The translations under genes and the position numbers were made by a program. Shown one piece after another: positions 1-7,049 of a stretch of 21,834 nucleotides of DNA; the stretch's first letter is position 1, and each line of letters starts with the position of its first letter. This DNA is from Prevotellaceae bacterium (lineage in GTDB: Bacteria > Bacteroidota > Bacteroidia > Bacteroidales > Paludibacteraceae), in assembly GCA_031270565.1 (NCBI GenBank), contig JAISXJ010000012.1:1-21834 (forward strand). Reading direction: 5' to 3'. Below the pieces are notes generated by a model. It searched no databases. It saw nothing but the letters and a program-made list of their open reading frames with translations, and was not told where the DNA came from.

Positions 1-1
1 G

Positions 2-88
2 AAGATTGCCGTTACAGATGTATATGGCAAGAAAACGCAAAAAGACTTCGCGCTGATAACCAGTAACCGAAAAGTTTTTAATAAATGA
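2..88 (+). CDS. 3' end of a truncated gene, possibly calcineurin-like phosphoesterase
   Basis: Only the last 28 codons and a TGA stop are inside the window; the gene starts off the left edge. The frame reads KIAVTDVYGKKTQKDF, then a short basic tail ending NRKVFNK. The pattern of a beta strand followed by V-T-D-x-Y/F-G-K/N resembles the C-terminal beta domain of Bacteroidales calcineurin-like phosphoesterases, but similar strands end other beta-rich secreted proteins. The family assignment is from memory of one motif and is weak. That a real gene ends here is supported by the next two frames closing early and by a non-coding stretch after it. Confidence 0.4.
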   Translation, partial: KIAVTDVYGKKTQKDFALITSNRKVFNK

Positions 89-151
89 TAATCCCTTGAA
101 TACAAGGAGTTAAGGCAAATGCGGGGGGGGGCTTTTGTAACGAGCTTACTT

Positions 152-172
152 TTAGACGATTGAACCGTCTAA
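152..172. other. Short hairpin, 7-bp stem
   Basis: TTAGACG and CGTCTAA are perfect inverted arms around a 7-nt loop. No T-run follows on the plus strand (TCTGAAAAAA) or on the minus strand (AAGTAAGC), so it does not look like a standard intrinsic terminator. It lies about 80 nt downstream of the minus-strand promoter-like element at 251-258. Confidence 0.4.
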
Positions 173-250
173 TCTGAAAAAATGGTAAATATAGAATCCC
201 AGATGTAAGCATCGTTTTGTATTGATTTTAGATGTGTACAATAACGGCGG

Positions 251-258
251 CAAAAGTA
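251..258 (-). promoter_or_regulatory. Orphan -7-like element TACTTTTG
   Basis: On the minus strand the sequence is TACTTTTGCC, which fits the Bacteroidota -7 consensus TAnnTTTG. At the expected distance upstream the -33 position reads TTC rather than TTG and lies inside one arm of the inverted repeat. No gene follows on the minus strand, so it could be a remnant, a small-RNA promoter or chance. Confidence 0.3.
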
Positions 259-268
259 ATACTTTTTT

Positions 269-344
269 AGTGAATAACGAATAGTTTTTTAAGTTATTAG
301 AGTGTAGTGGTTAGAGTTTAGTTATTCACTATTCGTTATTCACT
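269..344. repeat. Inverted repeat, 17-bp arms, related to the repeat at the right end
   Basis: AGTGAATAACGAATAGT (269-285) is exactly reverse-complemented at 328-344, with a 42-nt spacer. The 3' arm is preceded by TTATTC, so that side reads as tandem TATTCAC units. The same word, TGAATAACGAATAGTGAATA, recurs at 21716-21735 on the other side of the ribosomal cluster. The spacer also shares AGTTATTAG with the right-end repeat region. This looks like a dispersed intergenic repeat; no transposase is linked to it. Confidence 0.65.
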
Positions 345-465
345 GAAGATTCCTCCAATGAATCAATCGAAATATGCAAAAAAACACAGAGGAGAAAACA
401 AATTTTGTCCAACGTCCAATCATACGTCATATCCGAATTGTTCTGGCAAAAAAATGTCTAAATAT

Positions 466-496
466 TTGGTTGTCATCAGAAAATCACCTACCTTTG
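466..496 (+). promoter_or_regulatory. Promoter of the ferredoxin gene
   Basis: TTG (466-468), a 20-nt spacer and TACCTTTG (489-496) match the Bacteroidota housekeeping promoter (-33 TTG, -7 TAnnTTTG). The -7 box ends 37 nt before the ferredoxin ATG, giving a leader of about 30 nt. The leader has no SD motif, which is normal for the phylum. Confidence 0.75.
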
Positions 497-533
497 TGCC
501 GCTAACAAATTCTAAACACTTAAAATTATCTTT

Positions 534-704
534 ATGGCTTATGTAATTAATAATGACTGCATTTCATGCGGCACATGTATTGGAGAATGTCCAGCGGGAG
601 CAATTTCAGAGGGCGATGATATTTATGTGATTGACCCTGATATTTGTACCGACTGCGGTACCTGCGCCGATGTCTGCCCTTCAGAGGCAATTCATCCTGC
701 GTAA
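534..704 (+). CDS. 2[4Fe-4S] ferredoxin, 56 residues
   Basis: Small cytoplasmic electron carrier of the bacterial (clostridial) type. The protein has two complete cluster motifs, C9-x2-C12-x2-C15-x3-C19-P and C38-x2-C41-x2-C44-x3-C48-P, so the usual eight cysteines for two [4Fe-4S] clusters are present. It starts MAYVINNDC and its 56-residue length is typical. Such ferredoxins serve pyruvate and 2-oxoacid oxidoreductases, hydrogenases or Rnf in anaerobes; the partner is not visible here. It is monocistronic, with its own promoter and a strong hairpin 28 nt after the stop, and it converges on rplQ. Anaerobic metabolism is inferred from its presence, not shown. Confidence 0.95.
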   Translation: MAYVINNDCISCGTCIGECPAGAISEGDDIYVIDPDICTDCGTCADVCPSEAIHPA

Positions 705-732
705 TCTTCAATTCACGTTGGTAATCAACGTA

Positions 733-774
733 ACGAGCGGCTGTTCCAAAACATTTTGGAACAGCCACTCTCGT
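733..774. terminator. Long perfect hairpin, likely ferredoxin terminator
   Basis: GGCTGTTCCAAAA (739-751) pairs perfectly with TTTTGGAACAGCC (754-766), and ACGAG (733-737) with CTCGT (770-774) after a small internal loop, giving an 18-bp stem. It lies just after the ferredoxin stop. The T-tract lies within the stem and the downstream TCGTTTCC is only weakly U-rich, so termination is likely rather than certain. The symmetry could serve both strands. Confidence 0.65.
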
Positions 775-814
775 TTCCGGCACAAAAGGTTATTCGCATC
801 GTCTTCAAACAAAC

Positions 815-844
815 AAAGCCATAATTCCGTAGAACAATGGCTTT
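815..844 (-). terminator. Terminator of the ribosomal superoperon, UACG tetraloop
   Basis: Read on the minus strand: AAAGCCAT, mismatch, GTTC, UACG loop, GAAT, ATGGCTTT, then GTTTGTTTG. The 8-bp outer stem, the inner stem capped by C(UACG)G, a very stable tetraloop class, and a U-rich tail fit an intrinsic terminator 23 nt after the rplQ stop. Confidence 0.75.
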
Positions 845-867
845 ATTTATTTCCGCTTGAACGTCTT

Positions 868-1419
868 CTATTCTTCCGAAGCGGGTTCCTCTGTCGAAGA
901 TGGCTCTTCCGTTACGTACTCTGCGGCAGGGATATCCTCTGATGGCTGTTCGTCAACAGGAAGTGGTTTCACTTCATTTACCTCAGTTGCAGCAACAGCG
1001 CTTTTTCTACTGCGCCGTGTACGTGTAACAGTTTTCTTGGTGGTCTCTTTCAACATATTTTCGTTGTAATCAACCAGCTCAATAATGCACATTTCGGCAG
1101 CATCTCCCTGACGAAATCCGGTGCGCAAGATACGAGTATAACCCCCCGGACGACTGCCAATTTTAGCAGCAACATCACGGAAAAGCTCTGCTACCACCGT
1201 TTTATCTTTCAGCATACTAAAAACCATACGCCGTGAGTGGGTCGTATCCAACTTCGATTTTGTGATGATCGGTTCCACATAACGCCTCAAGGCTTTGGCT
1301 TTCGCCGTTGTTGTGGAAATGCGCTTATGCTTGATAAGCGAACAAGCCATATTCGACAAAAGCGCGGCACGATGTGAGGCTGTACGCCCCAGATGATTGA
1401 ATTTATTATTGTGTCTCAT
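868..1419 (-). CDS. rplQ: 50S ribosomal protein L17 (bL17) with long C-terminal tail
   Basis: Large-subunit protein near the exit tunnel. The conserved core is residues 1 to about 120 (start MRHNNKFNHLGRTASHRAAL, then the conserved TAKAKALRRYVEP and GGYTRILRTGFRQGDAAEM segments). It continues into a tail of about 60 residues: first basic (KKTVTRTRRSRKS), then acidic and rich in P, E and S, ending EEPASEE. At 183 residues it is longer than the roughly 120-130 of E. coli; Bacteroidota L17 commonly carries such an extension. It is the last gene of the superoperon, 9 nt after rpoA, and a terminator follows. No SD. Confidence 0.97.
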   Translation of the reverse strand: MRHNNKFNHLGRTASHRAALLSNMACSLIKHKRISTTTAKAKALRRYVEPIITKSKLDTTHSRRMVFSMLKDKTVVAELFRDVAAKIGSRPGGYTRILRTGFRQGDAAEMCIIELVDYNENMLKETTKKTVTRTRRSRKSAVAATEVNEVKPLPVDEQPSEDIPAAEYVTEEPSSTEEPASEE

Positions 1420-1428
1420 CTTTACAGT

Positions 1429-2421
1429 TTAGTCTTTTTCTAATTTATATTTTGAAAGATTCATCCCAAATGACAGGTTCAGTCTGTCTAAAGTTTCATC
1501 CAGTTCGGTTAGAGATTTCTTTCCGAAATTCCGGAATTTAAGCAACTCCGCACGTGTAATGCGGCACAAATCGCCAAGCGTCTCCAGATCGGCAGCTTTC
1601 AGACAGTTGAGCGCACGCACCGAAAGGTCGAGGTCGGTCAGTTTTGTCTTGAGCATCTGCCTCATACGCAATGAATCCTCGTCAAAATCATCGTCAATAT
1701 GTCGATCGTCAATCTCCTGTGAAATGGTACCGTCTGAGAAGATGGCAAAATGCTGTATCAAAATGCGAGCGGCATCTCTCAATGCATCTTTCGGATGAAT
1801 TGAGCCGTCTGTAGAAATCGCCATAATAAGTTTATCATAGTCGGTCTTTTGCTCCACACGTTCGGGTTCTACGGTATATGACACGTTACGTATCGGCGTA
1901 AAAACGGCATCAACGCCGATTATTCCAATATCAGACGACAAGTTACTGTTCTCTTCAACAGGCATATAACCACGTCCATTTTCCACCGTAATTTCAATAG
2001 TGAAACTTGCCGTCGGTTCCATACGACAAATAACAACTTCAGGATTTAAAACCTCGAAATCACTCAACGACTCGTTAAGATGTCCAGCTTTAAAGGCATG
2101 CTTCCCCGTAATGGTGATTATCACAGTCTCCTTCTCTACCTGACTTGACAGCCTTTTAAACCTTATCTGTTTGAGATTCAGAATAATGCTTGTTACATCA
2201 TCAATGACGCCGGCAATGGTTTCGTATTCATGTGAAATACCATTGATTTTAATTGCCGTAACGGCATTTCCTTCGAGCGATGAAAGCAGAATACGACGTA
2301 AAGCGTTACCAATTGTAATTCCGAAACCGGGTTCCAGAGGGCTAAATTCAAATTTCCCGTAATAATCACCGGCATCCACCATAATGACATTTTCCGGTTT
2401 GTGAAATGCTAATATCGCCAT
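1429..2421 (-). CDS. rpoA: DNA-directed RNA polymerase alpha subunit
   Basis: The 330-residue alpha subunit, which dimerises to nucleate RNA polymerase assembly. The N-terminal domain (about 1-230) includes FEFSPLEPGFGITIGNALRR; an acidic linker (DDDFDEDS) leads to the C-terminal domain. That domain keeps VRALNCLKA (the arginine equivalent to E. coli R265) and NFGKKSLTE (helix-hairpin-helix, K298 region), so UP-element contact is plausible. The frame is open 68 codons further upstream, but that part overlaps rpsD; the start MAILAFHKPENV, 4 nt after the rpsD stop, matches family length. Translation is probably coupled to rpsD. Confidence 0.98.
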   Translation of the reverse strand: MAILAFHKPENVIMVDAGDYYGKFEFSPLEPGFGITIGNALRRILLSSLEGNAVTAIKINGISHEYETIAGVIDDVTSIILNLKQIRFKRLSSQVEKETVIITITGKHAFKAGHLNESLSDFEVLNPEVVICRMEPTASFTIEITVENGRGYMPVEENSNLSSDIGIIGVDAVFTPIRNVSYTVEPERVEQKTDYDKLIMAISTDGSIHPKDALRDAARILIQHFAIFSDGTISQEIDDRHIDDDFDEDSLRMRQMLKTKLTDLDLSVRALNCLKAADLETLGDLCRITRAELLKFRNFGKKSLTELDETLDRLNLSFGMNLSKYKLEKD

Positions 2422-2425
2422 ATCA

Positions 2426-3037
2426 TTAAGATTTAGAATACAGTTCGACAATAAGTTGCTCCTTAATATTTTCGGGGATGTCAGCACGGTCCGGCACATA
2501 CAAAAACTTGCCTGACAGTGAAGCGGAATCCCATTCCATCCATGGATATTTGCTGTGATTAAATCCGCTGAGCGCTTCGGAAACAACCAACATTGATTTA
2601 TCTTTTTCACGCACAGCGACCACATCTCCCTGTCTCACAGCATAAGATGGGATATTCACCACCTTACCATTGACGGTAATATGCTTGTGTGATACCAGCT
2701 GACGTGCAGCAGCGCGGGTTGGCGCAATACCCAGCCGAAAAACAACGTTGTCAAGGCGACTTTCAAGCTGTTGCAACAGTATTTCGCCTGTGATACCTTT
2801 TTTCGACTGCGCTTTTTTAAATAAGTTACGAAACTGTTTCTCCAATACGCCGTAAGTATATTTCGCTTTCTGCTTCTCTTTGAGCTGTGTACTGTACTCC
2901 GATTCTTTACGTCTGCGCATTTTTCCGCGTTGTCCCAGAGGACTATTCTGCTTCCGACTAAACGTCTTATCGGGTCCAAAAATCGGCTCTCCAAACTTTA
3001 TTGCGATTTTTGTAGTTGGTCCAATATATCTTGCCAT
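2426..3037 (-). CDS. rpsD: 30S ribosomal protein S4 (uS4), zinc-free form
   Basis: Primary 16S rRNA-binding protein that nucleates the 30S body. It shows the S4 core ESRLDNVVFRLGIAPTRAAARQLVSHKHITVNGKVV (S4 RNA-binding fold, about residues 92-127) and the C-terminal PENIKEQLIVELYSK. There is no cysteine, so the N-terminal zinc knuckle found in some bacteria is absent. It is 203 residues, about two more than I recall for Bacteroides. S4 represses the alpha operon in E. coli; I see no recognisable S4 pseudoknot here. It starts 31 nt after rpsK with no SD. Confidence 0.97.
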   Translation of the reverse strand: MARYIGPTTKIAIKFGEPIFGPDKTFSRKQNSPLGQRGKMRRRKESEYSTQLKEKQKAKYTYGVLEKQFRNLFKKAQSKKGITGEILLQQLESRLDNVVFRLGIAPTRAAARQLVSHKHITVNGKVVNIPSYAVRQGDVVAVREKDKSMLVVSEALSGFNHSKYPWMEWDSASLSGKFLYVPDRADIPENIKEQLIVELYSKS

Positions 3038-3068
3038 GTTCTTTTATTTTTTACGTTCAATATTCCGT

Positions 3069-3458
3069 TTATACTCTTCTGCGTTTAGCAGGACGACAGC
3101 CATTATGCGGCAGTGGCGTAACATCAATAATTTCAGTAACTTCAATTCCGGCGCCGTGTACGGTACGAATTGCCGATTCGCGTCCGTTACCCGGTCCTTT
3201 TACGAAAGCTTTCACTTTGCGCAACCCGAGATCAAACGCCACTTTGGCACAATCCTGCGCTGCCATTTGAGCGGCATACGGAGTATTTTTCTTTGAGCCA
3301 CGAAAGCCCATCTTACCGGCAGAAGACCACGAAATCACCTGCCCTTCTCCATTAGCGAGCGTTACAATAATATTATTAAACGATGAATGTACGTGCAGTT
3401 GCCCAACGCCATCTATTTTCACTACCCTTTTCTTGGTTGTTACTGTTCTCTTAGCCAT
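3069..3458 (-). CDS. rpsK: 30S ribosomal protein S11 (uS11)
   Basis: Platform protein of the 30S subunit that contacts the mRNA exit region and S21. The conserved ASFNNIIVT-type strand appears as HSSFNNIIVTLANGEGQV. WSSAGKMGFRGSKKNTPYAAQ and the C-terminal PLPHNGCRPAKRRRV are also present. The length of 129 is normal. It lies between rpsM (32 nt) and rpsD (31 nt) as in most bacteria. Upstream is A-rich with no SD. Confidence 0.98.
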   Translation of the reverse strand: MAKRTVTTKKRVVKIDGVGQLHVHSSFNNIIVTLANGEGQVISWSSAGKMGFRGSKKNTPYAAQMAAQDCAKVAFDLGLRKVKAFVKGPGNGRESAIRTVHGAGIEVTEIIDVTPLPHNGCRPAKRRRV

Positions 3459-3490
3459 ATCAACTTTTATTTTTTTATAGGGTTACTTTC

Positions 3491-3871
3491 TTACTTTGTT
3501 GCTTTTTTCTTGTTTGCAACCGTTTTTTTCTTGCCCTTGCGGGTACGCGCATTATTTTTGGTGCTTTGTCCGCGCAATGGCAAACCATTCCGGTGACGCA
3601 CACCTCTATAACAACCTATGTCCATCAGGCGTTTGATATTCAATTGCACCTCTGAACGAAGCTCGCCTTCAACTTTAAATTTGGAGCCAATGATTTCACG
3701 GATTTTACCCGCCTGATCATCAGACCAATCCTGAACCTTTGTGTCAAAATTGACACCGGCTTCGGCTAAAATTTTTTGTGCACTGCTGCGACCTATTCCG
3801 TAGATATAAGTCAATCCAACTTCCCCACGTTTGTTCTGGGGTAAATCTACTCCTACAATTCTTATTGCCAT
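3491..3871 (-). CDS. rpsM: 30S ribosomal protein S13 (uS13)
   Basis: Head protein of the 30S subunit that forms bridges to L5 and touches the P-site tRNA. It starts MAIRIVGVDLPQNKRGEVGLTYIYGIGRSSAQ, with the helix-2turn-helix region at about 15-50, and has the conserved RHRNGLPLRGQSTKNNARTRKG segment. The 126-residue protein ends in a lysine-rich tail (KGKKKTVANKKKATK), as expected for the tail that reaches the tRNA. It follows rpmJ by 16 nt. No SD. Confidence 0.98.
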   Translation of the reverse strand: MAIRIVGVDLPQNKRGEVGLTYIYGIGRSSAQKILAEAGVNFDTKVQDWSDDQAGKIREIIGSKFKVEGELRSEVQLNIKRLMDIGCYRGVRHRNGLPLRGQSTKNNARTRKGKKKTVANKKKATK

Positions 3872-3887
3872 AAACTGTTTTTTTAAA

Positions 3888-4004
3888 CTATCCTTGACGT
3901 TGTTTCATCTTCGGATTTTTTTTGTTAATAACATACAAGCGTCCTTTACGACGAACTATTTTACAGTCGTCATTGCGCTTTTTAATTGATGCTCTTACTT
4001 TCAT
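3888..4004 (-). CDS. rpmJ: 50S ribosomal protein L36 (bL36), zinc-free form
   Basis: A 38-residue protein read from the sequence: MKVRASIKKRND, DCKIVRRKGRLYVIN, ending KMKQRQG, with a TAG stop. Start and end are canonical for L36. The zinc ligands of the common form (C-x2-C...C...H) are largely gone: position 11 is N, 14 keeps C, 27 is N and the usual histidine position is M. This is the known C-minus type, as I recall for Bacteroidota. It sits between infA (20 nt) and rpsM (16 nt), its usual place. Confidence 0.97.
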   Translation of the reverse strand: MKVRASIKKRNDDCKIVRRKGRLYVINKKNPKMKQRQG

Positions 4005-4024
4005 TGTGATAAATATTATAAAAT

Positions 4025-4243
4025 TTATTTATACCGAAACGAAATACGCCCCTTTGTCAAATCATAAGGCGACATTTCCACTTTTACACGATCACCCGGC
4101 AGAATACGGATATAGTGCATACGCATTTTCCCCGAAATGTGCGCGGTAATTTCGTGCCCATTTTCCAATTCAACACGAAACATGGCATTCGAGAGAGCCT
4201 CTACGATAGTGCCATCCTGTTCTATTGCCGACTGTTTTGCCAT
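4025..4243 (-). CDS. infA: Translation initiation factor IF-1
   Basis: A 72-residue single OB-fold protein that occupies the 30S A site during initiation. Start MAKQSAIEQDGTIVEAL, then NAMFRVELENGHEITAHISGKMRMHYIRILPGDRV and the canonical end PYDLTKGRISFRYK. All of the conserved OB-fold landmarks are present. It lies between map (24 nt) and rpmJ (20 nt), the usual arrangement for this phylum. No SD. Confidence 0.98.
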   Translation of the reverse strand: MAKQSAIEQDGTIVEALSNAMFRVELENGHEITAHISGKMRMHYIRILPGDRVKVEMSPYDLTKGRISFRYK

Positions 4244-4267
4244 AAAATATGTAATAAAATTGATGAA

Positions 4268-5056
4268 TCATTCAATGATATTTTCACCTAAAGCTGCTTC
4301 AATCAGAGAAAAATCAGACAGAATATCTGCCTTGCCTCTATTTATAGCCACCGCATGCTCAAAATGAGCAGCATATTTGCCGTCGCGTGTACGGGTAGTC
4401 CAGCCATCCTGTTCAAAAATGAGGTCTCGCGCACCCATACAAACCATCGGCTCAATACAGATTGTCATACCTGTTTTTAACAGCGCTCCCGAACCTCGCC
4501 GTCCATAATTCGGCACTTCAGGCGATTCATGCATAACACGCCCTACGCCGTGTCCAACCAGTTCGCGTACGATTGAATAACCGGCTGCTTCACAATGATT
4601 CTGCACCGCATATCCAATATCGCCCACACGTTTTCCTTCTACAGCCTGACCAATCCCTACGAAAAGCGAAGCCTTGGTAACTTCCAACAAACGCCTTACT
4701 TCGGGCGCTACTTCACCTACGCAAAAAGTGTACGCCGAATCACCGACAAAGCCATTGAGGAACGTTCCTATATCTATGGAAACAATATCACCCTCTTTAA
4801 GAACTACTTTTTCGGATGGAATCCCGTGCACAATTTGGTCGTTAACAGACGTACAAACAGCACAAGGAAATCCATTATACCCTTTAAAAGCAGGAGTAGC
4901 GCCGTGAGAACGGATAAACTCTTCCGCAACCCTGTCTAATTTTGCAGTGGTAACACCGGGCTGCACCAACGGAGCCAGCGTCGCCAGGGTTTTACTCACC
5001 AACAAATTGCTTAGACGAAGCAATTCTATCTCTTCTGCCGTTTTCAGGTATATCAT
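4268..5056 (-). CDS. map: Methionine aminopeptidase, type I
   Basis: Removes the initiator Met from nascent proteins at the ribosome exit. The 262-residue pita-bread fold has every metal and catalytic residue: H77 (IVHGIP), D95 (SIDIG), D106 (FVGDSA), H169 (VGHGVG), H176 (MHESP), E202 (CIEPM) and E233 (HFEHAV). There is no type II insertion and no long N-terminal extension. It sits 10 nt after secY and 24 nt before infA, a common bacterial order. No SD. Confidence 0.98.
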   Translation of the reverse strand: MIYLKTAEEIELLRLSNLLVSKTLATLAPLVQPGVTTAKLDRVAEEFIRSHGATPAFKGYNGFPCAVCTSVNDQIVHGIPSEKVVLKEGDIVSIDIGTFLNGFVGDSAYTFCVGEVAPEVRRLLEVTKASLFVGIGQAVEGKRVGDIGYAVQNHCEAAGYSIVRELVGHGVGRVMHESPEVPNYGRRGSGALLKTGMTICIEPMVCMGARDLIFEQDGWTTRTRDGKYAAHFEHAVAINRGKADILSDFSLIEAALGENIIE

Positions 5057-5066
5057 CTGCTATAAA

Positions 5067-6419
5067 TCAATATGCCGCAACAGATCCTGAACGTCCTTTG
5101 ATACGTCCTCCTGATTTGAGCAGTCCATCATAATGCCGCATCAACAGGTGGCTTTCAATCTGCTGTAATGTGTCCAAGACAACTCCCACCAGAATAAGCA
5201 ACGATGTGCCGCCATAGAACTGCGCAAACTCGCGCGTTATGCCGAATATACCGGCAAAAGCGGGCATAATGGCAATGAGCGCCAGAAAAAACGAACCGGG
5301 AAGCGTAATGCGCGACATAATGGTATCAATGTACTCGGCAGTTTGTTTGCCCGGTTTCACACCCGGAATAAATCCGTTGTTTCGCTTCATCTCCTCTGCC
5401 ATCTGAGTCGGATTGATTGTGATGGCAGTATAAAAATAGGTAAATGCTATAATCATCAGCGCGAATACAAAATTATATCCAAAACTGTGATTATCCATAA
5501 AAGGAGACATCAGACGTGTCCAGAAACTGCCCGATTCGGAATTAAATCCCGCCAACATAATGGGTACCATCATAATTGCCTGCGCAAAAATGATAGGCAT
5601 CACACCTGCTGCATTCACTTTCAACGGTAAATATTGCCGCACGCCACCATACTGTTTATTGCCTGCAATACGTTTTGCATACTGTACCGGCACTTTGCGC
5701 GTACCTTGTACAAGCAGAATACTGGCAGCAATCACTAAGAGCAGTACGACTATTTCACCAAGGAAGAAAACCAGACCGCCACCGCCGTTTTCGTTCAAAC
5801 GCGAGATTAACTCCTGCGTTACGGCAGCGGGGAAACGCGCAATGATACCAATCATAATCAGCATTGAAATACCGTTGCCAATACCTCTGTCCGTCATACG
5901 TTCTCCAAGCCACATCACAAACATAGAGCCTGCGCAAAGAATGATGGTCGAAGAAAAACTGAACCACCATCCTGCAGGCATCGCTGCACCTGCTGCCCGT
6001 AGCTGTACACTCAGATTCACCAGATAGGATGGACCTTGAAAAAGCAAAATGGCTACCGTCAGATAACGTGTAATCTGGTTCATTTTCCGTCGTCCGCTTT
6101 CACCTTCAAGCTGCATCTTCTTAAAATAAGGCACTGCTATTGTAAGCAGCTGCACCACGATCGACGCCGAAATATACGGCATAATTCCAAGCGCAAAAAT
6201 TGATGCATTAGAAAAAGCGCCTCCCGAGAACATATCCAACAACGACAGCAAGCCGCCGCTTGTCTGCGATTTAAGCATTGCAAGCGAGTTTGGATCAATA
6301 CCCGGAAGCACAACGTATGACCCGAAGCGATAAATCAAGATGAACAAAATAGTCGTCAAGAGTTTCGCACGGAGATCTTCTATTTTCCAGATATTTTTTA
6401 GGGTTTCTATCAGTTTCAT
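5067..6419 (-). CDS. secY: Preprotein translocase channel subunit SecY
   Basis: Inner-membrane protein-conducting channel. The 450-residue protein has about ten hydrophobic segments, starting with TTILFILIYRFGSYVVLPGI (about 21-40). The plug/TM2 signature (LLDMFSGGAFSNASIFALGIMPYISASI) and the C-terminal half (PGVKPGKQTAEYI, then SLLILVGVVLDTLQQIESH) are characteristic. The start MKLIETLKNIW gives the normal cytosolic N-terminus. It follows rplO after an unusually long 148-nt spacer and is 10 nt before map. The start is preceded by AT-rich sequence (TAAATATATTTA) without an SD. Confidence 0.98.
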   Translation of the reverse strand: MKLIETLKNIWKIEDLRAKLLTTILFILIYRFGSYVVLPGIDPNSLAMLKSQTSGGLLSLLDMFSGGAFSNASIFALGIMPYISASIVVQLLTIAVPYFKKMQLEGESGRRKMNQITRYLTVAILLFQGPSYLVNLSVQLRAAGAAMPAGWWFSFSSTIILCAGSMFVMWLGERMTDRGIGNGISMLIMIGIIARFPAAVTQELISRLNENGGGGLVFFLGEIVVLLLVIAASILLVQGTRKVPVQYAKRIAGNKQYGGVRQYLPLKVNAAGVMPIIFAQAIMMVPIMLAGFNSESGSFWTRLMSPFMDNHSFGYNFVFALMIIAFTYFYTAITINPTQMAEEMKRNNGFIPGVKPGKQTAEYIDTIMSRITLPGSFFLALIAIMPAFAGIFGITREFAQFYGGTSLLILVGVVLDTLQQIESHLLMRHYDGLLKSGGRIKGRSGSVAAY

Positions 6420-6567
6420 ACGTAAATATATTTATCAATTTAACCGTTTTTTGCGCCTGGACATCGTCCGTATATCGGTTTCTGTCGGCTCAAAATGTTG
6501 TTTGTTCAACTTGTATATGCAGTCTTTAACATTACCTTGTCTATTTTGAAAGATTTCACGTCCTTCA

Positions 6568-7020
6568 TCAAGGTTTAACGACCTTAATACTTCCACCGAC
6601 TGTTGTGATGGCAGCTTCCGCCGCTTTTGAAAAAGCGTGCGCTTCCACCTCAAGTTTGCTGGTCAATGTTCCTTTGGCAAGAATTTTTACCAACTGCTTT
6701 TTTGTAATAATACCTGCATTAATCATTGTTTGGATGGTGAGAACACTTTCTTTCTTTTCATCCGCCAACAATTGCAGAGATGACAGATTAACCGCCTTAT
6801 ATTCAACGCGATTAATGGGATTAAACCCAAACTTCGGCAAACGCCGTTGTAAAGGCATCTGTCCGCCTTCAAAACCTATTTTACGGGAATAACCCGAACG
6901 CGATTTTGCTCCTTTGTGTCCACGTGTAGAGGTGCCTCCCTTACCGGAAGCCACGCCGCGTCCTAAACGTTTATTAGTTCTTGTGGAACCGGCAGCGGGC
7001 GTTATATTGCTCAAATTCAT
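6568..7020 (-). CDS. rplO: 50S ribosomal protein L15 (uL15)
   Basis: Large-subunit assembly protein of 150 residues. The N-terminal Gly/Arg/Lys-rich extension (TNKRLGRGVASGKGGTSTRGHKG, about 16-38) threads into 23S rRNA, followed by GGQMPLQRRLPKFGF and the globular C-terminal domain ending GGSIKVVKP. It follows rpmD by 29 nt. The position before secY is canonical, but the distance to secY is not. Confidence 0.97.
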   Translation of the reverse strand: MNLSNITPAAGSTRTNKRLGRGVASGKGGTSTRGHKGAKSRSGYSRKIGFEGGQMPLQRRLPKFGFNPINRVEYKAVNLSSLQLLADEKKESVLTIQTMINAGIITKKQLVKILAKGTLTSKLEVEAHAFSKAAEAAITTVGGSIKVVKP

Positions 7021-7049
7021 ATCTTTAGCTATTTTTTTAGATTCTACAT

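Larger units (their letters stand above)
89..533. other. Gene-free stretch between the truncated gene and ferredoxin
   Basis: I see no convincing gene here. A 5-bp hairpin (94-107, CCTTG/CAAGG) follows the upstream stop and is too weak to be called a terminator. Then come a run of nine G (123-131), a 7-bp hairpin TTAGACG/CGTCTAA (152-172), a promoter-like TACTTTTG on the minus strand (251-258), a 17-bp inverted repeat (269-344) and finally the ferredoxin promoter. A 62-codon open frame starting at 358 crosses that promoter, resembles no family I know, and is not called. Confidence 0.6.

Noticed and set aside
119..163. 14-codon ORF containing the G-run, preceded by AAGGAG
   Set aside because: Very short, encoded by the homopolymer and a hairpin arm; the SD is probably chance from the small hairpin.
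358..546. 62-codon plus-strand ORF (MNQSKYAKKHRG...)
   Set aside because: It crosses the ferredoxin promoter and start, has no family resemblance and no promoter of its own.
2422..2625. N-terminal extension of rpoA (68 codons)
   Set aside because: Overlaps rpsD in another frame and has no alpha-subunit similarity; the 330-residue start fits the family.
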